DNA of 64,000 bases, taken from the NCBI GenBank assembly GCA_016937575.1, contig JAFHKN010000002.1:992001-1056000 (forward strand). Direction: 5' to 3'. The stretch comes from Roseomonas aeriglobus. GTDB lineage: Bacteria; Pseudomonadota; Alphaproteobacteria; Sphingomonadales; Sphingomonadaceae. Made by a program: the position numbers and the translations under genes. Position 1 is the stretch's first letter. Every line of letters starts with the position of its first letter. Positions 8,755 to 18,071 of the stretch are shown one piece after another. Below the pieces are notes generated by a model that did no database searches, had not been told where the DNA came from, and worked only from the letters and a program-made list of their open reading frames with translations.

Positions 8755-9537
8755 CTACGCAAAGGCCCGGACGCGCGGGGCGTGGAGCGGCGCCTCGTCC
8801 GCATCGGGATCGAAGGCGGCCCAGCCGTCCGGGCCCAGCACCTCGATCGGGCGGTAGCGCGTCTTGTACGCCATGCGCTGCGAACCCTTCACCCAATAGC
8901 CGAGATAGACATAGCCCAGGCCCGCGGCATGTGCCCGCAGGATGTGGTCCATGATGATGTAGTTGCCCAGACCCGGGCGGGTCTCGTCCTCGGTATCGAA
9001 GAAGCTGTAGATCATCGACAGACCGTCGGCCTGCTGGTCGGTAATGCAGGCGCCGACCAGCCGCCCGCGCTTTCCGTCGATCGTCGGTTCGCGATATTCG
9101 ACGACGAAACTGTTGACCGGGCTCTGCTCGACCATGTCGGAATAGTCGCCTTCGTCCATCAGCGTCATGCCGCCGCCGGGATGGCGCGCGCGCAGATAGC
9201 CGCGTAGCAGCTGGAACTGCTCGTCGGTCGCCCAGGGACGGCAGGCGTGGACTTCCAGATCGCTGTGCCGCGCGATCAGTTTGCGCTGGGTCTTGTTCGG
9301 CCGGAATTCGGCCGCGACGACGCGGACCGAAACGCAAGCCGAACAGCCGACGCACGACGGACGATAGGCAACCGACTGGCTGCGACGAAACCCGATGCGA
9401 CCCAACGCGTCGTTCAATTCGCCGGCATGCTGGCCGTTCAGCTCGGTAAAGACCTTCCGCTCCTCGCGACCGGGCAGATACGGGCACGGCGACGGGCTCG
9501 TCACGAAGAACCGGGGATAGCGGAACGGTGCCGTCAC
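8755..9537 (-). CDS. bpt: Aspartate/glutamate leucyltransferase (arginyltransferase family)
   Basis: 260 aa, the usual length. This enzyme adds Leu from Leu-tRNA to proteins with N-terminal Asp or Glu, marking them for ClpAP by the N-degron pathway. The N-terminal block [16 protein letters not shown] and the Cys-rich [16 protein letters not shown] form the ATE N-domain. The C-domain contains [34 protein letters not shown] and [17 protein letters not shown], the acyl-transferase fold shared with FemX and GNAT proteins. It is a stand-alone gene on the minus strand, and its 3' end faces the ATP-grasp operon. Confidence 0.92.
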   Translation of the reverse strand: MTAPFRYPRFFVTSPSPCPYLPGREERKVFTELNGQHAGELNDALGRIGFRRSQSVAYRPSCVGCSACVSVRVVAAEFRPNKTQRKLIARHSDLEVHACRPWATDEQFQLLRGYLRARHPGGGMTLMDEGDYSDMVEQSPVNSFVVEYREPTIDGKRGRLVGACITDQQADGLSMIYSFFDTEDETRPGLGNYIIMDHILRAHAAGLGYVYLGYWVKGSQRMAYKTRYRPIEVLGPDGWAAFDPDADEAPLHAPRVRAFA

Positions 9538-9758
9538 GTCGTCGTCGAACCTTTCGCCACGCTGCCCCCTGCAAGCGCGTCAGGCCGGTATATGAAGCGC
9601 AAAAATCGTGATGAAAAGGCGATTTACCACGAAAGAGCGTTAACGGCGCGATCGGCATCGCGGCTCGCGACGGCACGCCGACGGGGATAATGCCGGATGG
9701 CCGACCATGGCGGAAGAGTGACCCGGTTCGCTTCGTCGCACGAAGGACTCGTCCCGAC

Positions 9759-10094
9759 TCATTCGGCGCGGCGACGGGTCGGCGCGTGGAAATCGGGTGC
9801 CTTGTCGGCGATCCAGCGCAGGAAGCGGGCGATGTCCTCCCGTGCCCGAAGCGCATCAAGCGTGGGATAAAGACGGGCGAGATCGGCGTTCGACGCGCTC
9901 GCATGGATGATGCGGTGGCAAATCGGATGGACGGGCACCGTCTCCCGCCCACCCTCGCTCTTGGGCACGACATGGTGCCATTCGACACGCCGGCCGAGCG
10001 GGCGGCCGCACAGCGCACAGACTTCGGGGGGCGCGGTGTCCCGCCGCGCCTCGGCTTGCGCGAGCCCGGCCTTGCGCCTGACCCGCCCGACCAT
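9759..10094 (-). CDS. Small HNH endonuclease
   Basis: 111 aa. It has one compact HNH domain: zinc pair CALCGRPLG, the catalytic EWHHVVPKSEGG, and PICHRIIHA, matching the HNH pattern with flanking CxxC. The C-terminal 40 residues (LARLYPTLDALRAREDIARFLRWI) are helical. Family members range from homing and phage packaging nucleases to restriction nucleases, and the sequence does not say which this is. Its ATG overlaps the TGA of manC (ATGA), so it is read from the manC transcript. It is followed by about 220 bases without a gene. Confidence 0.85.
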   Translation of the reverse strand: MVGRVRRKAGLAQAEARRDTAPPEVCALCGRPLGRRVEWHHVVPKSEGGRETVPVHPICHRIIHASASNADLARLYPTLDALRAREDIARFLRWIADKAPDFHAPTRRRAE

Positions 10095-11155
10095 CAGTCC
10101 TTGGCCTTCATCGCCTCGATAATCTTCTTCACCTCCTGGCTGCGCCCCTTGGGCAGGATCAGCACATCGCTGCCGCTGGCGACGACGATCAGGTCCTCGA
10201 CCCCGACCAGTGCGACGCGAACGCCATCGGCGCGGACGAAGCAGTTGCGCGTATCGACCGCGATCACTTCGCCGGCATGGGTATTGCCGCCTGCGTCATT
10301 GTCGGTGATCGCGTCCAGCGCATCCCAGCTGCCGAGATCGCTCCACCCCATCGCGACGGGCACGACCGCCACGCGGTTCGCCTTTTCCATCACGGCATAG
10401 TCGATCGAGTCGGAGGGCGAGGCGGCAAAGGCGTCGGCGTCCGGCCAGATGCGCAGCCCGTCGCGGCGGGCCTTGTCCATCGACGCCTGCGCCGCGACGA
10501 CCATCTCCGGCGCTTCCCGGCCGAGCACTTCGAGATAGCGGTCGGCGCGAAACAGGAAGATGCCGCCGTTCCAGGCATGACCGCCTTCGTCGAGCATCGC
10601 CTGCGCCGCGGGCAGGGGTGGCTTTTCGATGAAGCGGTCGACGCGGTGGACGCGGTCTGCCAGTTGCTCGCCGACCTTGATCCAGCCATAGCCCGTCTCG
10701 GGCGCATCGGGCGTGATGCCGAAGGTAACGAGCCATCCGTCCTCGACCATCGGCAGCGCCGCGGCGATCGCGGCGTGGAAAGCGGGAACGTCGGTGATGA
10801 CATGATCGGACGGCATGACGAGCAGGGGCTGATCGCCCGCGCCCGCAGCGATGGCAGCGAGCGCGATGGCGGGCGCGGTGTTGCGTCCCGTCGGCTCCAG
10901 GATCACGGCTGCCGGTCCGACGCCGATCGCGTTTAGCTGCGCCTCCACCTCGTCGGCGTGTGCGGCGTTGCCGACGATGATCGGTGCGGCGTAGCCGGCC
11001 TCGCCCGGCGTTCGACGCGCGGTCAGCTGCAGCATCGTCTCGTCCGACGTCAGCGCGAGAAACTGCTTGGGCCGCTCCGTCCGCGACATAGGCCACAGCC
11101 GGGTGCCGGATCCGCCGGACAGGATAACGGGCACGATCGACGGCGCGGCTGACAT
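10094..11155 (-). CDS. manC: Mannose-1-phosphate guanylyltransferase
   Basis: 353 aa. It makes GDP-mannose from mannose 1-phosphate and GTP for exopolysaccharide and glycan synthesis. The nucleotide-binding signature is VILSGGSGTRLWPMSR at residues 10-25, followed by PKQFLAL. The metal/sugar region is LVMPSDHVI, and FIEKPPLP and WNGGIFLFRAD follow. It ends where the nucleotidyltransferase domain and its short beta-helix finish, so it lacks the phosphomannose isomerase domain of the bifunctional form. It is divergent from the sugar-transferase cluster that begins at 11325, which fits a shared role in polysaccharide supply. Confidence 0.92.
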   Translation of the reverse strand: MSAAPSIVPVILSGGSGTRLWPMSRTERPKQFLALTSDETMLQLTARRTPGEAGYAAPIIVGNAAHADEVEAQLNAIGVGPAAVILEPTGRNTAPAIALAAIAAGAGDQPLLVMPSDHVITDVPAFHAAIAAALPMVEDGWLVTFGITPDAPETGYGWIKVGEQLADRVHRVDRFIEKPPLPAAQAMLDEGGHAWNGGIFLFRADRYLEVLGREAPEMVVAAQASMDKARRDGLRIWPDADAFAASPSDSIDYAVMEKANRVAVVPVAMGWSDLGSWDALDAITDNDAGGNTHAGEVIAVDTRNCFVRADGVRVALVGVEDLIVVASGSDVLILPKGRSQEVKKIIEAMKAKD

Positions 11156-11324
11156 GGTCGCTGGAAACTCCCTGCTTAATTTATGCTGTAGACATAGTTG
11201 CCCAAGCGTAACAACGCGCGATGCGCCTGAGATTTCCGTGCGTTCAGAAAATCTTCGCCATTTTGCGCGACATGAGGGGCGTGTCGGTACGCTTTACACC
11301 CTATCTCGCTGGAGCGGTGGCCCC

Positions 11325-12713
11325 ATGATCCGCCTGTTCAAGCATTATGTGCCCAACGCCGTGCTGCTGCTGGGCCTGCTCGACGTCATCCTGCTAATGA
11401 TCGCGGCAGAGGGCGGCTGGGCGATCCGTGCCGGCCAGATCGGCATGGCGATCGAGCCGATCCACACGCGGTTGCCGCAACTCGCGACCTATGCCGTGGC
11501 GATCGAGATCGCCCTGGTCGGCGTCGGCGTCTATTCCGCGGAATCTCTGCAATCGATCCGTTTCGCCGCGGTTCGGCTGATCGTCGGCATTGCGCTCGGC
11601 GTATTGGCGTTGTCGGCGGTGTTCTTCATCTTTCCGGCTCTCAGCCTGTGGCGGTCGAACCTGATTTACGCGATGGCGATCACCATCGTCGGCCTGCTGC
11701 TGCTGCGCCTGCTGCTCGGCAAGACGCTCGGCAGCCAGGCCTTCAAGCGTCGCGTCGTCGTGCTCGGCGCGGGCCCGCGGGCGGAGCGATTGCGCCAGCT
11801 GTCGCGGCGTCCGGGCGCGGGCTTCGCGGTGGTCGGCTATGTGTCGATGAGCGAGACCAATCGCGTGATCCCCGAAGCGATCGCGCGCGATGCGATCTAT
11901 AATCTCGCCGACCATGTCGTCCTGCTCAACGCCAGCGAAGTCGTCCTCGCGCTGGAGGAGCGGCGCAATTCGCTGCCGCTGAAGGATCTGCTGCGGATCA
12001 AGACGACCGGCGTCCACGTCAACGACACCTCGACCTTCCTCGAGCGCGAGACGGGGCGTGTCGACCTCGACAGCGTCAATCCGTCGTGGCTGATCTTCTC
12101 CGACGGCTTTTCGTCGGGGCGGATGCTGTCGGGCGTATTCAAGCGGCTGTTCGATATCGCCGCCAGCCTGATCCTGCTGGTGCTGACCCTGCCGCTGGTG
12201 CTGGCGACGGCGCTCGCCATCAAGCTGGAGAGCAAGGGACCGGCCTTCTACCGGCAGCGCCGCGTGGGTCTGTACGGCGAGACGTTTGATTGCATAAAGC
12301 TGCGCTCGATGCGCACTGACGCCGAGGTCGCGGGCGTGGCTGTCTGGGCCGAGAAGGACGACCCGCGCATCACCCGCATCGGCCGCATCATTCGCAAGCT
12401 GCGGATCGACGAGCTGCCGCAATGCTGGTCGGTGCTGAAGGGCGAGATGAGCTTCGTCGGCCCGCGTCCCGAACGACCGCAGTTCGTCGAGGATCTTGAG
12501 ACGAAGCTGCCTTATTATGCCGAGCGGCACATGGTGAAGCCGGGCATCACCGGCTGGGCGCAGATCAACTATCCCTATGGCGCCTCGATCGAGGACAGCC
12601 GGCAGAAGCTGGAATACGACCTCTATTACGCCAAGAATTATTCGCCGTTTCTCGACCTGCTGATCCTGTTGCAGACCATGCGCGTCATTCTGTGGCCGGC
12701 GGGCGCGCGCTGA
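11325..12713 (+). CDS. Polyprenyl-phosphate sugar-1-phosphate transferase, TIGR03013/WcaJ type
   Basis: 462 aa. Four to five N-terminal membrane segments (from NAVLLLGLLDVILLMIA) precede a Rossmann-like middle domain (VVVLGAGPRAERLRQL). The C-terminal catalytic domain of the bacterial sugar-transferase family begins at KRLFDIAASLILLVLTLPL and includes QRRVGLYGETFDCIKLRSMR and LRIDELPQCWSVLKGEMSFV. It loads the first sugar phosphate onto undecaprenyl phosphate at the inner membrane. The next genes are prsK and prsR, so it belongs to the PEP-CTERM-associated TIGR03013 group. I chose the ATG at 11325 because the protein then starts just before the first membrane helix; the frame is open 258 bases further upstream but without family features. 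Confidence 0.9.
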   Translation: MIRLFKHYVPNAVLLLGLLDVILLMIAAEGGWAIRAGQIGMAIEPIHTRLPQLATYAVAIEIALVGVGVYSAESLQSIRFAAVRLIVGIALGVLALSAVFFIFPALSLWRSNLIYAMAITIVGLLLLRLLLGKTLGSQAFKRRVVVLGAGPRAERLRQLSRRPGAGFAVVGYVSMSETNRVIPEAIARDAIYNLADHVVLLNASEVVLALEERRNSLPLKDLLRIKTTGVHVNDTSTFLERETGRVDLDSVNPSWLIFSDGFSSGRMLSGVFKRLFDIAASLILLVLTLPLVLATALAIKLESKGPAFYRQRRVGLYGETFDCIKLRSMRTDAEVAGVAVWAEKDDPRITRIGRIIRKLRIDELPQCWSVLKGEMSFVGPRPERPQFVEDLETKLPYYAERHMVKPGITGWAQINYPYGASIEDSRQKLEYDLYYAKNYSPFLDLLILLQTMRVILWPAGAR

Positions 12714-12732
12714 GTATCGGCGTAGGGTCGCG

Positions 12733-14781
12733 ATGGAACAGCTGATCCTCTGGAGCCACGCGCTGGCCGCGCTGCTGTTGGCGGCAGTCTCTCTGCGGGC
12801 GGTGCGAAGCGACGGGCCAGGCCTGCCCCGCCGCCCGCTGGCGGTCGTCCTGGCATTGGCTGCGGCGTGGGCGCTGGCCTACGCCGGTCTGGGCGGGCAT
12901 GATCCGGCGCCCCGCCTGATGGGCGGTCTGTTCATGCTGGCGATGCTGGGCGTCATGGCGATGCTGCACCGCCGGGCCGCGGCTCAACCGCTGGGCCTGA
13001 TCCCCGTCTACGGCGTCGTCGCGACCGTCATCCTGGTGTCCACCATCCTGCAGATGGTCGCGCTCAGCCTGCCACCGAATGTGCTGGTCCGGTCCGGCAT
13101 CCTGCCGGTGGCGACCCTGCTGCGGATGCTGATTGCGGTATCGGCGCTGGTGCTCGTCAACAATCTGGCGATGGCGAGGTCGGATGGCCCGGTGCGCCTG
13201 CTATGCCTGTCCTTCGGCATTGCCTGGGGTGGCGAGCTGGCGACGAGCGCGGTGTTCTATCTTTCGGGCGGCGGATCGCTGTCGATCTATGCTATACGCG
13301 GCATCCTGCTGGCGCTGTCGGCCGCTGTCGCCGGCATCGCCCTGCGGACGGGCGCGCAGCGGCCCGTCGCGGTGTCGCGCACGGTCGCCTATCAGTCGCT
13401 GTCGCTGGTCGCGGTCGCTGCCTATTTCGCCGTGCTGGCGGCCGGCACGAGCGCGCTGTCGGTGACCGGCGACTATGCGCGAATCTTTCAGACGGCGTTC
13501 GTGCTGGGCGTGACCGTGGCAGCCGTCACGCTCATGTCGTCGTCCTGGTTGCGCGCCTGGGTGAAGGTCAAGATCGCCAAGCATCTGTTCACCCACCGCT
13601 ACGACTATCGCACCGAATGGCTGCGCTTTACGGGCACGCTGGGTGCGTCGAAGGGCGACCAGCCGCTTGGCGAGCGCATCGTGAAGGCTGTCGCCGATCT
13701 GACGATGTCCGACCGCGGGCTGTTGCTCGTTCCCGAGGGCGACGGGCTGGGCGTCGGCGTGCGGTGGAATACCGATGTGGCGGGCGGCACTGCGGACGCC
13801 GGCTTCGTGCGATACCTGACCGGTAACGAGCGCATCCTGGCGTTCGACGAGCTGCGCAGCGATGCTGCCGACCCGGCGGAGCTGGCGTGCGTGCCGCAGT
13901 GGATGCTCGACGACGTCGATATCTGGGCGGCAGTGCCGATGCTTCATCGCGGACAGCTGACCGGGGTGGTCCTGCTTGGCCGCCCGAGTGTCGACCGCGC
14001 GCTCGACTGGGAGGATTTCGACCTGTTGCGGGTCGCCGGACGCGGTGTCGCGAGTTATCTGGCGGAGGCGCGAGCGCAGGAAGCGCTGGCCGATACCCAG
14101 CGGTTCGACGAATTCAACCGCCGCACCGCCTTCATCGTCCATGACATCAAGAATCTGGTCAGCGGGCTGAGCCTCGTCGCGCGCAATGCCGAACGCCATG
14201 CCGACAATCCGGCCTTCCGCGCCGACATGGTGGCGACGCTTCAGGATTCGGCGGCCAAGCTGAACATGCTGCTCGGCCGCCTGTCGATGGGGCCGCGCGG
14301 CCGTCCCGAACCACCGGTCGCGGTGCCGCTGCTCGACTTCGCCCAGCGCATCGTCGCCACCCGCCGCGCCGGGCACCCGGTCGTCGCGACCGGTGACCCT
14401 CTGGCGATCGCGCTGGCCGATCCCGCGCGGCTTGAACAGATCGTCGGCCATCTGCTGAGCAATGCGATTGAAGCGAGCCCGCCCGCCGAGCCGGTCAGCC
14501 TGATCGTGTCGTCCGCGGGTGGCCAAGCCGTCATCGCGGTGGTCGACCGCGGTTGCGGCATGTCGCCGGCCTTCATCCGCGACCGACTGTTCCGTCCATT
14601 CGCTTCGTCGAAGCCCGATGGCTTCGGCATCGGCGCGTTCGAGGCGCGGCAGCTTGCCGAAAGCATGGGCGGGGTGATTTCGGTCACCAGCCAGGAAGGC
14701 CAGGGGTCGACCTTTCGCATCCTCCTGCCAGTCGCCACGCCCGCCGCCGTCGACGTACCGCCTATCGAGATCGCCGCATGA
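12733..14781 (+). CDS. prsK: XrtA/PEP-CTERM system histidine kinase PrsK
   Basis: 682 aa. Residues 1-290 contain about eight membrane helices. A GAF-like domain follows (LTMSDRGLLLVPEGDG, then GVVLLGRPSVDRALDWEDF). The phosphoacceptor box is RTAFIVHDIKNLVSG, with His in HDIKN. The ATP-binding domain has LLSNAIEASPP, VDRGCGMS and FGIGAFEARQLAESMGG. This layout is that of PrsK, the kinase found with exosortase/PEP-CTERM exopolysaccharide loci. It starts 19 bases after the sugar transferase and overlaps prsR by ATGA, so kinase and regulator are translated together. Confidence 0.9.
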   Translation: MEQLILWSHALAALLLAAVSLRAVRSDGPGLPRRPLAVVLALAAAWALAYAGLGGHDPAPRLMGGLFMLAMLGVMAMLHRRAAAQPLGLIPVYGVVATVILVSTILQMVALSLPPNVLVRSGILPVATLLRMLIAVSALVLVNNLAMARSDGPVRLLCLSFGIAWGGELATSAVFYLSGGGSLSIYAIRGILLALSAAVAGIALRTGAQRPVAVSRTVAYQSLSLVAVAAYFAVLAAGTSALSVTGDYARIFQTAFVLGVTVAAVTLMSSSWLRAWVKVKIAKHLFTHRYDYRTEWLRFTGTLGASKGDQPLGERIVKAVADLTMSDRGLLLVPEGDGLGVGVRWNTDVAGGTADAGFVRYLTGNERILAFDELRSDAADPAELACVPQWMLDDVDIWAAVPMLHRGQLTGVVLLGRPSVDRALDWEDFDLLRVAGRGVASYLAEARAQEALADTQRFDEFNRRTAFIVHDIKNLVSGLSLVARNAERHADNPAFRADMVATLQDSAAKLNMLLGRLSMGPRGRPEPPVAVPLLDFAQRIVATRRAGHPVVATGDPLAIALADPARLEQIVGHLLSNAIEASPPAEPVSLIVSSAGGQAVIAVVDRGCGMSPAFIRDRLFRPFASSKPDGFGIGAFEARQLAESMGGVISVTSQEGQGSTFRILLPVATPAAVDVPPIEIAA

Positions 14782-16130
14782 CCGACAAAGTGCTTCTGAT
14801 CGTCGAGGACGATGCCGCGCTCCAGCGCCAGCTGCGCTGGGCCTATGACGGCTATCGTGTGCTTGTCGCGTCGACCCGGGACGAGGCGTTGACGCTGTTG
14901 CGGGCCGAAGAGCCGGCCGTGGTCACGCTCGACCTGGGCCTGCCGCCCGATCCCGATGGCACGACTGAGGGCTTTGCCACGCTGGCGGAGATGCTGGCCT
15001 TGAAGCCCGACCTGAAGGTTATCGTCGCGTCGGGCCACGGGGCGCAGGAAAGCGCGTTGCGCGCGATCGGGGAAGGGGCGTGGGATTTCTACGCCAAACC
15101 GATCGATATCGATGCGCTGGGCCTGATCGTCGCGCGGGCGTTCCACGTTCATGCGTTGGAGGCGGAGAACCGCCGGCTGGCGGCGGCGGCGGCGCGCGGG
15201 GGCACCACGGTGCTGGGCGGCATGATCACTGCCAGCCCGGAAATGCTGAAGGTCACCCGCACTATCGAACGCGTGGCCTCCGCCGACGTATCGGTGATGC
15301 TGCTCGGAGCCTCGGGCACCGGCAAGGAATTGCTTGCCCGCGGTCTCCACGAATCGAGCGAGCGAAAGGGGGCGTTCGTCGCGATCAACTGCGCGGCGAT
15401 CCCCGAGACACTGCTGGAAAGCGAGCTGTTCGGCCATGAGAAAGGCGCGTTTACCGGTGCGGTGAAGACGACCGAGGGCAAGATCGAACAGGCCCACGGC
15501 GGGACGCTCTTCCTGGACGAAATCGGCGATGTGCCGCTGCCGCTCCAGGTCAAGCTGCTGCGCTTCCTGCAGGAACGCGTGATCGAGCGGATCGGCGGGC
15601 GCAAGGCGATCCCGGTCGACGTTCGCATCGTCTGCGCGACGCACCGCGACATCGATACGATGGTGGCCGCCCAGTCGTTCCGCGAAGACCTCTATTACCG
15701 GCTCGCCGAAATCGTGGTGCGTATCCCTTCGCTCGCGGAGCGGCCGGGCGATGCTGCGTTGCTCGCCAAGGCCTTCGTCAAACGCTATGCCGCGCAGATG
15801 AAGTCGGGTGCGACCGCGCTGGCCGCCGACGCGCTGGCGGCGATCGATGCGCACCCCTGGCCCGGCAATGTCCGCGAGCTCGAGAACCGCGTGAAGCGCG
15901 CGGTGATCATGGCGGAAGGGGCGAAGATTACCGCCGCCGATCTCGACCTCGGCGATCGCGACGACGCGCATGCGATCAATCTGCGACACGTCCGCGAACA
16001 GGCCGACCGCAAGGCGATCCGCCACGCACTGGCACGCAGCGACGGCAACATCTCCGGGACCGCGCGGCTGCTCGGGATCAGCCGGCCTACGCTGTACGAC
16101 CTGATGCGCGCCTATGACCTCCAGCCGTAG
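14778..16130 (+). CDS. prsR: PEP-CTERM-box response regulator, sigma-54 activator type
   Basis: 450 aa, NtrC-like. The receiver domain has the acidic pair VEDD near residue 10, the phosphoacceptor Asp52 in LDLGLPP and the later Lys in YAKPID. The AAA+ domain has Walker A GASGTGKE, the sigma-54 contact loop GAFTGA and Walker B LFLDEIGD. The Fis-type helix-turn-helix at the C-terminus is [17 protein letters not shown]. It is the partner of PrsK and should activate sigma-54 promoters of PEP-CTERM protein and exopolysaccharide genes. No exosortase gene and no clear GG-N10-GC promoter were seen in the window, so its targets lie elsewhere or were missed. Confidence 0.92.
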   Translation: MTDKVLLIVEDDAALQRQLRWAYDGYRVLVASTRDEALTLLRAEEPAVVTLDLGLPPDPDGTTEGFATLAEMLALKPDLKVIVASGHGAQESALRAIGEGAWDFYAKPIDIDALGLIVARAFHVHALEAENRRLAAAAARGGTTVLGGMITASPEMLKVTRTIERVASADVSVMLLGASGTGKELLARGLHESSERKGAFVAINCAAIPETLLESELFGHEKGAFTGAVKTTEGKIEQAHGGTLFLDEIGDVPLPLQVKLLRFLQERVIERIGGRKAIPVDVRIVCATHRDIDTMVAAQSFREDLYYRLAEIVVRIPSLAERPGDAALLAKAFVKRYAAQMKSGATALAADALAAIDAHPWPGNVRELENRVKRAVIMAEGAKITAADLDLGDRDDAHAINLRHVREQADRKAIRHALARSDGNISGTARLLGISRPTLYDLMRAYDLQP

Positions 16131-18054
16131 GCGGCGGCGCTCTCGATCGGGGGCTGTCGCAGGGCGGCGCGTGCGGACGGTGCGAGTGGTTGCCGCGATC
16201 GTCCTGCTGCTCGGCGCCGGCATCGTCGCGTGGTCGATCCTGCGGCCGGAGCCGGTCGCGGGCGATGCCGCAGCGCTGGTCATCGAAAGCGATGCGGCGA
16301 TGCGTGCGGGCCATGTGTCGCGCGCGCGCGCGCTCGCCAAGCAGGCGGTGGCGGCAGACCCCGCCCTGGCCGCAGCCCATCTCGCGGCGGCCCGCGGTGC
16401 GCTGGCGGAGGGTGACGGGCTGACTGCGGAGGCAGAAGTCGGTCGCGCGGTCGATGCCGGTGCCCCGCACGCGACGACCCGGGCGATGGCGGCGCATGCG
16501 AAGCTGCTCCAGAACGACGCCGCCGGCGCGCTCGCCCTCGCGCGGAGCGTTTCCGACCCAGACCGCGCCTACGGCCGCCGGATCGAGGCGCGTGCTCTGG
16601 CCGCCACCGGTGACGTCCTCGCCGCGCAGGCGCTGTGGACACGCGCCCTCACCGAAACTCCCGACGATCCGGTGCTGTTGACCGACATCGCGCGCTTCAA
16701 TCTGGCGCACGGCGATATCGGCAACGCTGCCGCCGCGGCGGAACAGGCGGTGTCGCTCGACCCTGCAAGCATAGATGCACTGCTGATCCGCGCGCGGGTA
16801 GCACGCGCAAGGACCGGCCCGGCGGCCGGGCTGTCATGGCAACGGCGCGCGCTGGCGCGAGATCCGAACAGCTATGCCGCACTGATCGACCATGCGGCCA
16901 CGCTGGGCGACCTGGGGCAGGGCAGGGCGATGCTGGCCGCCACCCGCCAGGCGCTGGCGATGCGTCCGGGCGATGCCCAGGCCTTCTACCTGCTTGCCAC
17001 GCTGGCCGCTCGAACCGGCAAGCTCGCGCTTGCGCGTGACCTGTTCGACCGCGTGACCGGCGGGTTCGAGCGAACGCCGGGGGCACTGCTGCTCGGCGCT
17101 ACGCTCGATATCGACGCCGGCGATTATGAACAGGCGGTGGCGACGCTGCGCAACCTCGTCGGGCTGCAACCCATGAACCTGCGCGCGCGCCAGTTGCTGG
17201 CGGTCGCGCTGCTGCGGCTCGACTCGGTGCCGGAGGCGCTGACGGTCCTTCGCCCGATCGCGCTGCGTAGCGATGCGGATAGCTACACGCTGACCCTCGC
17301 CGCGCGCGCTTTCGAACGGCAGGGCAACCGGGTGGAGGCCGCTGGCCTGCTCGATCGCGCCGCCGCGCTCGCACCCGGACCCGCGCGCCAGTTCGCAGCG
17401 GAGGACAGCGTCGCGGTCGCAGCATCCTTTGCGCGCACGGGCGATCTCGGGACGACCGTCCCGCTGATCCGCGCGCTGCTCGACGACGGCCAGGGCGCGG
17501 CGGCGATCGACGCCGCTGCACAGATCGCCCGCGCGCGGCCGACCGTGCCGGCGGCGTGGCTCGCCTATGGCGACACGCTTTTCCTCACCGGACGCCCGAC
17601 CGATGCGCAGACCGCCTATCGCCGCGCGGCGACGCTCCGGTTCGACGGGCCGACATTGCTGCGGATCGTGCCGCTCATCGGCAATACCGATCTCGTCGCG
17701 CGCTATCGGGCCGCCAATCCGGTCGACCCGATCCTGTGGCGTCTCGCTGCCCTTCGGGCCGACGATGCCGCTGCCGCGCGCGCACCGCTCGAACGCCTGC
17801 GGGTCATGGCGCGTAACGGTGACGCCGCGGTGCTGACGGCGCTGGCGCTCGCCGAACAGGGCCAACCCGCCGTCTCGGCCGGTGCCGCCGCCTATCGCCT
17901 CGCCCCGTCGAGCGCGCCGGCGTGCGACGCCTATGGCTGGGCGCTGCTGCGGGCCGGCGATCGGGACGGCGCGCGACAGCTTCTGCACAAGGCCGCGTTG
18001 CTCGCGCCCGACAACCGCCAGGTCCGCTGGCACCTGTCGCAACTCGGCGGATAA
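16114..18054 (+). CDS. Membrane-anchored TPR-repeat protein of the PEP-CTERM cluster
   Basis: 646 aa. A strongly basic N-terminus ([13 protein letters not shown]) leads into a single membrane helix (VVAAIVLLLGAGIVAWSIL, about residues 25-43). The rest is a long array of degenerate tetratricopeptide repeats, with recurring A-rich 34-residue units such as AAALVIESDAAMRAGHVSRA and DPALAAAHLAAARGALAEGD. The topology suggests a periplasmic solenoid tethered to the inner membrane. It overlaps prsR by 17 bases. The place in the cluster resembles that of PrsT, the TPR protein of PEP-CTERM loci, but this protein is shorter than I would expect and has an uncleaved anchor rather than a lipobox, so I do not use that name. 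Confidence 0.8.
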   Translation: MTSSRRRRRSRSGAVAGRRVRTVRVVAAIVLLLGAGIVAWSILRPEPVAGDAAALVIESDAAMRAGHVSRARALAKQAVAADPALAAAHLAAARGALAEGDGLTAEAEVGRAVDAGAPHATTRAMAAHAKLLQNDAAGALALARSVSDPDRAYGRRIEARALAATGDVLAAQALWTRALTETPDDPVLLTDIARFNLAHGDIGNAAAAAEQAVSLDPASIDALLIRARVARARTGPAAGLSWQRRALARDPNSYAALIDHAATLGDLGQGRAMLAATRQALAMRPGDAQAFYLLATLAARTGKLALARDLFDRVTGGFERTPGALLLGATLDIDAGDYEQAVATLRNLVGLQPMNLRARQLLAVALLRLDSVPEALTVLRPIALRSDADSYTLTLAARAFERQGNRVEAAGLLDRAAALAPGPARQFAAEDSVAVAASFARTGDLGTTVPLIRALLDDGQGAAAIDAAAQIARARPTVPAAWLAYGDTLFLTGRPTDAQTAYRRAATLRFDGPTLLRIVPLIGNTDLVARYRAANPVDPILWRLAALRADDAAAARAPLERLRVMARNGDAAVLTALALAEQGQPAVSAGAAAYRLAPSSAPACDAYGWALLRAGDRDGARQLLHKAALLAPDNRQVRWHLSQLGG

Positions 18055-18071
18055 GCGGCTAAGGGCGCGCG

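Noticed and set aside
8312..10018. A 568-codon minus-strand frame spanning the transglutaminase end, bpt and HNH genes
   Set aside because: It overlaps bpt and the HNH gene on the same strand in another frame, both of which have strong motifs.
11156..11324. Sigma-54 promoter ahead of the sugar transferase
   Set aside because: The closest match has nine, not ten, bases between GG and GC.
14241..16340. A 699-codon antisense frame over prsK and prsR
   Set aside because: Shadow of two well-supported genes; low-complexity composition.
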